Below are positions 29,939 to 34,811 of a stretch of 34,811 nt of DNA, in pieces. Below the pieces are notes generated by a model. That model was not told where the DNA came from, did not search any database, and was given only the letters and a program-made list of their open reading frames with translations. The DNA lies in the NCBI RefSeq assembly GCF_000333395.1, contig NZ_BADA01000199.1:1-34811 (forward strand). The letters are read 5' to 3'. This DNA comes from Microbacterium sp. B19. GTDB taxonomy: Bacteria > Actinomycetota > Actinomycetes > Actinomycetales > Microbacteriaceae. The translations under genes were made by a program, and so were the position numbers. Every line of letters starts with the position of its first letter. The first letter of the stretch is position 1.

Positions 29939-30736
29939 ATGAGCGAGAATGTCCGTCCGACGAAGCGAGCTCTCACGGATCTGGGTCGCTCGTTCCCACC
30001 TCTCGACGTCGAGCTTCACCGGGTCGATGACGCCCTGATCCAGAAAGCTCAGGCACTGCCGGCGGAGGTGGCCGCCGGGGGTGCCGAGCGCGTGCGCTCG
30101 CTGTCAGATCGCGTGTGGTTCAAGATCAAGACGAACGACCTGCGCGGAGCGGCGGGACAGGTCGACACGCCGGCAGAGTTCAGCTCAGAATCTTCTGCTG
30201 GTCTTCCGTCCGCAGCGTGGTGGATTGTCGCTGCTGGCCACAGGCAAAGCGATACCAAGAATCGGGACTTCTATGCCCGGCTCGAGGCCGAGAGCAGGCG
30301 TGCTGCCAAAGGTGTTCCCGCGTCAGTCAATTCCACGCACCTCGTGCCGACGCGCGAAGACTACCGTCGGTGGGAGCTAGAGCAGATCGCGCTCGTGGTG
30401 ATTGCCATGCAGAGCAAAGTGCGGGAGGTGATTGCCCGCGCTGCTCAGACGGGCAAAGTCTGGCGGGCAAGTATCGGCACCTTCGAGATCGGTGCCCTCG
30501 TGAAACAGGTGGACAACGAGTCGTACCTCGCCGTGACCGCGGACGGTTTCTGGGATGCGAAGGCTCTCGCGGTTCTCCTCGATGCCGTCCCCGGTGTCAG
30601 CGCGGAGGACTGGCAAATCGAGCCGTCGGAGGTGATGGGAATCACCCCGGCATCAGGACAAGTGATCTACTCCACGATCATCCCCGCAGACTCCCTTGCG
30701 GCCATTCTGAATGAGGTGAACGACATCTTCCTTTAG
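29939..30736 (+). CDS. Hypothetical protein in the accessory island
   Basis: A 265-residue soluble protein I do not recognise. It begins MSENVRPTKRALTDLGRSFPPL, has a basic first half (RVRSLSDRVWFKIKTNDLRGAA), a central Asp/Arg-rich part (SDTKNRDFYARLEAESRRAAKG) and an acidic C-terminal half (VDNESYLAVTADGFWDAKALAVLLDAVPGVSAEDWQ). No membrane segment. The ATG at 29939 lies seven bases after TACTGT; an earlier start would overlap the antitoxin-like gene. The C-terminal phrase SAEDWQIEPSEVMGITPASGQVIYSTIIP is not one I can place. It follows the ribbon-helix-helix gene by 64 bp, so the two may be co-regulated; a toxin-like role would be speculation. Confidence 0.7.
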   Translation: MSENVRPTKRALTDLGRSFPPLDVELHRVDDALIQKAQALPAEVAAGGAERVRSLSDRVWFKIKTNDLRGAAGQVDTPAEFSSESSAGLPSAAWWIVAAGHRQSDTKNRDFYARLEAESRRAAKGVPASVNSTHLVPTREDYRRWELEQIALVVIAMQSKVREVIARAAQTGKVWRASIGTFEIGALVKQVDNESYLAVTADGFWDAKALAVLLDAVPGVSAEDWQIEPSEVMGITPASGQVIYSTIIPADSLAAILNEVNDIFL

Positions 30737-30750
30737 TGGGTTCCCTGTAG

Positions 30751-30774
30751 GCGTTCGGCTCTTGGGCTGAACGC
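30751..30774 (+). terminator. Hairpin after the 265-residue gene
   Basis: GCGTTCGGC, loop TCTTGG, GCTGAACGC: nine-bp stem with one mismatch, 15 bp after the stop. No T-tract. Confidence 0.45.
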
Positions 30775-30878
30775 GCGGGACGGGCGTTTGACTATGCGGT
30801 GTTTTCGGCGATGACGGTGAAGTTCAAGACGCCTCTGCCAAAGGGCCGTGGGCTCGGGGGTCTGGCAGGATGGCGCGC

Positions 30879-31724
30879 ATGGGGATCTTGCAACGGCTTT
30901 TCGGTCCGAAGCAGCCACCCGCGGAACAAGTGCACATCCCGACAGCTCTGGATTGGTCCAGCGCGGTACCCGATCTCGTGAAGCTCTCCGGCACTACCAC
31001 GATCGGGAAAGAGGCGATCGCGGCCCTTGCACAGCGGTCTGACCCCGATGACTCGGGCTACATCGAAGCGGTCGGCTCCCTGCAGCGTGAGCCGAATAAC
31101 CCGGTGGACCCTCATGCCGTCGCCGTGTTTGCGCAGGCGGAACGGATCGGCTACCTTCCGGGCCACGTCGCAAAGGCCTTGGAACTTTCCCCGCAGGGAT
31201 CTCGGCCGGTGCGACTGCAGATATTCACGCAGCTGCTGGAGAAGGGGTTGCGTGCCGAAGCATGGTGCTGGCTCGGTGAGGGGGCACCGGTCTGGCAGTG
31301 GTCCGAGCAGAATAGGCCGCCTCTCTCCGTGAGTGCCAAGCGCAGCGCCGAGCACCGGGAACGCCACCGACTCGTGAGGGAAGCGCTAGCAGAAGGAGGC
31401 AAGCGAGCCGAGCAGTTCAAGGCTGGGTCGGTCGACGGGTTGCACTACTTGCAGGCGGTCGAGCCCATCAAGCAGCTCAAGCGCGAGGGCAGGCTGGACG
31501 AAGCGCTCGCGCTTTGCTATGTGGCCATTGAGGGAGCAGAGCGGGCCGCGCGGCGAGAGAAGACCTCACCGCCGCCCTTTTACACCGAGCAGGCAGCCAT
31601 CGTGCATCGAAAGCTCGGCCAGCGTGACGAAGAGATCGCGGTGCTCCGCCGATACGTTGCGGCGTGCCCGCCCCAACACCGGGAGACTTCGTTGAAGGCG
31701 CGACTAGAGAAGCTGCTGGGGTGA
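30879..31724 (+). CDS. HIRAN-domain protein with TPR-like C-terminus
   Basis: A 281-residue cytosolic protein. Residues about 35-105 hold a HIRAN domain, seen in LQREPNNPVDPHAVAVFAQAERIGYLPGHVAKAL (the conserved RExxNPxDxxAV and IGYLP elements in continuous sequence). HIRAN domains bind DNA ends or stalled-fork structures and occur fused to helicases, or alone in mobile and defence contexts. The C-terminal 120 residues are helical and TPR-like (EPIKQLKREGRLDEALALCY; QRDEEIAVLRRYVAACPP). ATG 30879 (MGILQRLFG) is preferred because CAGGAT lies seven bases upstream; ATG 30870 would add three residues. It stands alone on its strand between the 265-residue gene and the surface-protein genes. Function unknown. 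Confidence 0.82.
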   Translation: MGILQRLFGPKQPPAEQVHIPTALDWSSAVPDLVKLSGTTTIGKEAIAALAQRSDPDDSGYIEAVGSLQREPNNPVDPHAVAVFAQAERIGYLPGHVAKALELSPQGSRPVRLQIFTQLLEKGLRAEAWCWLGEGAPVWQWSEQNRPPLSVSAKRSAEHRERHRLVREALAEGGKRAEQFKAGSVDGLHYLQAVEPIKQLKREGRLDEALALCYVAIEGAERAARREKTSPPPFYTEQAAIVHRKLGQRDEEIAVLRRYVAACPPQHRETSLKARLEKLLG

Positions 31725-31849
31725 CTCGGTAGAGGCCTCGACATTTTGGTCTACACGAGGCCGTACAGCTCCGGGTGGTGGGCCGCGGCCCTTCGCGAGA
31801 CCGACTGTGAGGCGCTGCGTATCGGGGCGGCGCGGCCCTAAGTTGCCCT

Positions 31850-31886
31850 CCTGCTGATATCGAACTGATCGTTATCGCTCAGCAGG
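31850..31886 (-). terminator. Hairpin at the 3' end of the four-repeat surface protein
   Basis: Perfect 8-bp arms CCTGCTGA (31850-31857) and TCAGCAGG (31879-31886) with an inner GATATCG / CGTTATC pairing; it includes the stop codon of the minus-strand gene. Confidence 0.45.
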
Positions 31887-33213
31887 CCCCGTCGACCCAC
31901 GTGACCACCGTGGAGTTGCTCTTGTCGACCTCGGCGAAGGCTGACGTGACCCCGGTCGCGACGGTGTCGGTTCCTTTGCGCAGGATGCCGTCGGCGCCCA
32001 GGGTCAACAGCGTGCCGACGGCGGTGCTGTCCGCGGGGACGGTGGCATCCACGCTGCCCGCCGGAGAGGCAGACCCGGTGTCGGTCCACATGCGCCGGTG
32101 CATGCCGGTCGCGTCGACGTACGTCACGGTGAGGTAGTTGTTCTTGTCGAGTTCGGCGAAAGCCGAGGTGACCCCCGCGGTGATCGTGTTGGCGCCCTTG
32201 CGGAGCACGCTGTCGGGCCCGAGGGTGACGAGCGTTCCGACGGCGATACTGCCGGCGGGCACCGCGGCGTCGGCGCTGCCCGCCGCGTACGCCGCGCCGG
32301 TGTCGGTCCACATGCGGCGGTGCATGCCGGTGGCGTCGACGTAGGTGAGGTTCAGGTAGTTGCTCCTGTCGAGCTCGGCGAACGCCGAATTCACCCCACT
32401 GGCGACGGTGGTGGTCACCCGGCGGAGCACGCCGCTCGGGTCGAGAGTGACGAAGGTTCCGAGGGCGAGGCTGTTCGCCGGAACCGCGACATCCAGCTTG
32501 GCGGAGGGGTAGGCGACGCCGGTGTCGGTCCACATGCGCCGGTGCATGCCACTCGCGTCGACGTAGGTGACGGTGAGGTAGTTGTTCTTCTCCAGTTCGG
32601 CGAACGCCGAGGTCACGCCGAAGGAGATCGTGGATGCCGCCCGCCGCAGGACACCGCTCGGATCCAGCGTCACGAGGGTTCCGACGGCGTGGCTGCCGGT
32701 GGGCACCGCGACGTCGGTGCTGTCCGCGGGGTAGTCGGCACCCGTGTCGGTCCAGACACGACGGTGCGCGGTCTGAGTGGTGGTGCTCGGCGGTGCCGTG
32801 AGGGCGGCCGCTGCCGTGGCGCCGGCGGTCGTGGCGGTGAGGGTGCCGGTGGTGCCTCCCGCCTGGACCTGGATCGGCGGGAGCGCGACGCGCCCGTTTG
32901 AGTCGGACACTCCGGTGAACGTGGTCGCGCCGCTCTCGAAGCGATAGCCGGTGGAGGCGACGACGGTCACGATGCTGCCTGCTGCGGCGCCGCCGTCGGT
33001 GAAGACGGTGATGGACGCGCCGGTGACCGGGGCGCACACCGAGCCCGTGTAGGACGTGCGGTCGAAGGTCAGCGTCGTCGTTGCGGAAGCGGAAGCCACG
33101 GGCGCGAGGGCCGCGGCGGCGATCGCGGGAAGTGTCCATGCGGCGCCGGTGAGGACGGATCGGCGGTTTGGCCGGTGCGGGGCAGAGGTCGCAGCCTCGG
33201 GGGACGTGGTCAT
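31879..33213 (-). CDS. Tat-exported surface protein with four tandem WTDTG repeats
   Basis: A 444-residue secreted protein. Residues about 15-45 form a twin-arginine signal: PNRRSVLTGAAWTLPAIAAAALAP, ending ASASA. An Ig-like/adhesin-like domain of about 100 residues follows (TLTFDRTSYTGSVCAPVTG, with GRVALPPIQVQAG). Then come four repeats of about 73 residues, each starting HRR[VM]WTDTG[AV][AD]YP-like, holding LDPSGVLRR or LGADGILRK, and ending ELDKNNYLTVTYVDATGM. The protein ends VDGAC; the terminal Cys is also kept in its relatives in this window. GAAGGA precedes the ATG at 33213. The gene is paralogous to the fragment at 28019 and shares its N-terminal domain with the neighbour at 33569. 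Likely cell-surface or secreted; ligand unknown. Confidence 0.8.
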   Translation of the reverse strand: MTTSPEAATSAPHRPNRRSVLTGAAWTLPAIAAAALAPVASASATTTLTFDRTSYTGSVCAPVTGASITVFTDGGAAAGSIVTVVASTGYRFESGATTFTGVSDSNGRVALPPIQVQAGGTTGTLTATTAGATAAAALTAPPSTTTQTAHRRVWTDTGADYPADSTDVAVPTGSHAVGTLVTLDPSGVLRRAASTISFGVTSAFAELEKNNYLTVTYVDASGMHRRMWTDTGVAYPSAKLDVAVPANSLALGTFVTLDPSGVLRRVTTTVASGVNSAFAELDRSNYLNLTYVDATGMHRRMWTDTGAAYAAGSADAAVPAGSIAVGTLVTLGPDSVLRKGANTITAGVTSAFAELDKNNYLTVTYVDATGMHRRMWTDTGSASPAGSVDATVPADSTAVGTLLTLGADGILRKGTDTVATGVTSAFAEVDKSNSTVVTWVDGAC

Positions 33214-33509
33214 GCGAAAGTCCTTCGAGGGGTGGGGATAGACCGTCGATTCTCGCGTCTCCACAAATCGCGCGGGTGCTTCATCGCGGGACGCAGCACG
33301 GGTGAAATTGCTAAGACGGGGCGAGTGCACGCTGATCAGAGCGGCCGGGGGTGGCAGGCGCCTGGTGAAGGCGGCGAGGTGGCCTGGGCTGCGCACCGAT
33401 GCCGTTCACAGGCCGTCGCAACGCGCGAAATGGGTGGGCATAGCCGGCTGTCAAGCCGGGTGGCGCTATCACTGTCTGGCGTCGCCGTGTGGTCAAGGTC
33501 TGGGATGGT
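33214..33509. other. Intergenic region between two surface-protein genes
   Basis: About 300 bp with no convincing coding frame on either strand. It should contain the promoter of the downstream minus-strand gene, but I see no strong -35/-10 pair; the nearest candidate is TTGTGG with TCTATC about 18 bp apart at 33240-33270. Confidence 0.6.
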
Positions 33510-33540
33510 GTGCCGGGGCAGCGAATGCCAGCCCCGGCAC
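33510..33540 (-). terminator. Intrinsic terminator of the second surface-protein gene
   Basis: Perfect 10-bp arms GTGCCGGGGC and GCCCCGGCAC around an 11-nt loop, 28 bp past the stop of the minus-strand gene ending at 33569. No U-tract. Confidence 0.65.
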
Positions 33541-33568
33541 GCGGCATGCGCCTCGAACCGCCGGAGTA

Positions 33569-34783
33569 TCAGCAGGGTGTGCTGTCGATGTATTGCACCC
33601 AGCCCAACGTGCCTGATGTTCCACCCGCGACGTAAGACGCGCCAGTATCGACGATCTGACCGCCTGACCACACGTTGGTCCCGTCGACGAACCAGCCCCA
33701 TCCGCGGGTCGCGGTCGCCGTCGCGGGCGTGGTGGGAAAAGCGGCCGGGGCGTCGTGGTCGATTCGGCTGAACCACGAGCCGCCTTGCAGATACACCACC
33801 CAGTTGCTGTTTGTTGGCGAGTTGCCAACTACCTTGCTGACGTTCTTCTCCACCAAGTCTTCGTCGTGCCACAGATCGCTGCCGTCGACGAACCATCCAA
33901 ACGACCGCGTCGCGGTCGCCGACGCGGGGACCTGCGAGAAAGTCTTGACGTAACCGCTGTTGTCCCTGCCGTACCAGGTGCCGCCGGTGCGGTACTGCAC
34001 CCAGTTCTGGCCGTTCGTACCGCCTTGAACTCCGCTTACACCGGTGTCGACGATGTCCGTTTGGTACCAGAGGTTGGTGCCATCCACAAACCAACCCCAC
34101 GAGTTCGTGGGTGTCGCCGTGAGGGGAATTGAGGGGAATGTCTGGGAGTAGCCCTGACTATCCCGGCCGATCCATGTCGAGCCCTTTAGGTACTGGACCC
34201 ACCCGACACCGCCATTCGTGTTTCCCGCGATCTTGGTGACCCCGGTGTCGACTTTTGTGTTGTCCTTCCACAGGTCTGTTCCGTCGAGGAACCAACCCCA
34301 CGCATCCGTCGGTTTGGCTGTGGCGGGAATCGACCTCCATTGGGTGAAGAAACCGTTGCCGTCTCGACCTGTCGCATAAACGGGAGTTCCGGCGCCGGAG
34401 AGGGTCGCCGACGTGGTGGAGGCGCCCGACGTCATCGAGGTAAGCGTGCCAGTGCTCGTGCCGTAGGGCACGTTGATCTCCGGCAGATTTACGCGACCGT
34501 CTGTGCCACTGACCTGGGTGTTCGTGGTCGCTCCACCCGCGAACGTGTAGCCGCCGCTCAACGTCGTGGTGACGGAGCGGCCAGCGGTGGGGGTGCCGTT
34601 GACGGTGACCGTGACGTAGGCGCCGGTGATGGTGCTGCACGCGGTGCCGGAGTAGCTGCTCTGGTTGAAGGTGAGCAGCGCCGTGTTGAAGGCGGCTGCG
34701 GCCGCGGGGGCGACGGTCGCGACGGCGATGGCGGGGATGGTCCAGGCCGCGCCCTGCAGGATTCGTGCGCGATTCAGATCAAC
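33569..34783 (-). CDS. Secreted surface protein with WGWFxDGT repeats, 5' partial
   Basis: At least 404 residues; the start is lost at the window end in a poly-G run. The visible N-terminus NRARILQGAAWTIPAIAVATVAPAAAAA in continuous sequence is a signal peptide very like that of the neighbouring protein, but with R-A-R instead of the twin-arginine pair. The next domain (LLTFNQSSYSGTACSTITG, GRVNLPEINVPYGTSTGTL) is paralogous to the neighbour's. The C-terminal region is different: four to five units of about 55 residues, each with WGWF[VL]DGT[DN][LV]W, followed by VDTGV and WVQYxxGxTWxGRD, ending VQYIDSTPC. Trp/Tyr-rich repeats resemble carbohydrate- or wall-binding beta repeats, but no family is claimed. 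A shared design with swapped repeat domains suggests modular evolution. Confidence 0.78.
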   Translation of the reverse strand, partial: VDLNRARILQGAAWTIPAIAVATVAPAAAAAFNTALLTFNQSSYSGTACSTITGAYVTVTVNGTPTAGRSVTTTLSGGYTFAGGATTNTQVSGTDGRVNLPEINVPYGTSTGTLTSMTSGASTTSATLSGAGTPVYATGRDGNGFFTQWRSIPATAKPTDAWGWFLDGTDLWKDNTKVDTGVTKIAGNTNGGVGWVQYLKGSTWIGRDSQGYSQTFPSIPLTATPTNSWGWFVDGTNLWYQTDIVDTGVSGVQGGTNGQNWVQYRTGGTWYGRDNSGYVKTFSQVPASATATRSFGWFVDGSDLWHDEDLVEKNVSKVVGNSPTNSNWVVYLQGGSWFSRIDHDAPAAFPTTPATATATRGWGWFVDGTNVWSGGQIVDTGASYVAGGTSGTLGWVQYIDSTPC

Positions 34784-34811
34784 GGGGGGGGGGGGGGGGG
34801 GGGGGGGGGGG
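34784..34811. other. Terminal poly-G run
   Basis: 28 consecutive G bases close the window. Such a run is typical of two-colour sequencing artefacts at a contig end. It interrupts the signal-peptide coding region of the last gene, so the end of the window should not be read as biology. Confidence 0.8.

Noticed and set aside
1..34811. tRNA or rRNA genes
   Set aside because: No cloverleaf with a TTCGA-type T-loop and CCA-proximal stem, and no rRNA-like segment, was recognised in any gap.

Overview
The window is high-GC actinobacterial DNA, most like Microbacterium or a close relative in the Microbacteriaceae. This is inferred from GC-rich third codon positions, many start codons that sit 6-7 bases after a -10 box (leaderless style), the gene content, and strong enrichment of the word GGATGCC/GGCATCC. 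The last 28 bases are a pure G run and the first 350 bases form a suspicious junction, so the window probably reaches a contig end and may contain an assembly join.

Layout. 1-350: N-terminal part of a phosphohexomutase, cut off and joined to the inverted, truncated start of an MFS exporter that pairs with an ArsR repressor (351-1247, minus). 1427-5838: formyl-THF deformylase (purU), a MetE-like protein, and an MDR oxidoreductase divergent from a TetR regulator across two palindromic operators. 5945-10969: MFS transporter, GNAT acyltransferase, SDR plus a small acidic protein, and an N-succinylamino-acid racemase/OSBS-type enolase. 11047-12435: glycyl-tRNA synthetase. 12594-17938: a contact-toxin locus with two coupled minus-strand genes divergent from a small WXG-like protein, a 721-aa polymorphic toxin with an unrecognised C-terminal domain, two paralogous immunity candidates and an Imm61-like protein. 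18194-22832: DrrAB-type ABC exporter converging on an AfsR-like regulator. 23179-27185: LacI regulator divergent from agmatine deiminase and an amidase. 27236-31724: a small accessory island (HicAB toxin-antitoxin, a fragment of a surface-protein gene, DUF3800 protein, ribbon-helix-helix protein, an unknown 265-aa protein, HIRAN-domain protein). 31879-34783: two secreted proteins that share an N-terminal domain but carry different C-terminal repeats.

The most unusual feature is intergenic. At least four sequence-unrelated families of 50-75 bp repeats, each ended by inverted arms and several with nested palindromes, fill the gaps between core genes regardless of gene orientation. One copy supplies the stop codon of the lacI-like gene. 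The word GGATGCC, frequent in the core genes, is nearly absent from the toxin cassette and from the 27-32 kb island, which supports horizontal origin of both. A 32-bp copy of the amidase 3' end is fused to the broken surface-protein fragment, recording a recombination event (or a misassembly) beside hicAB.
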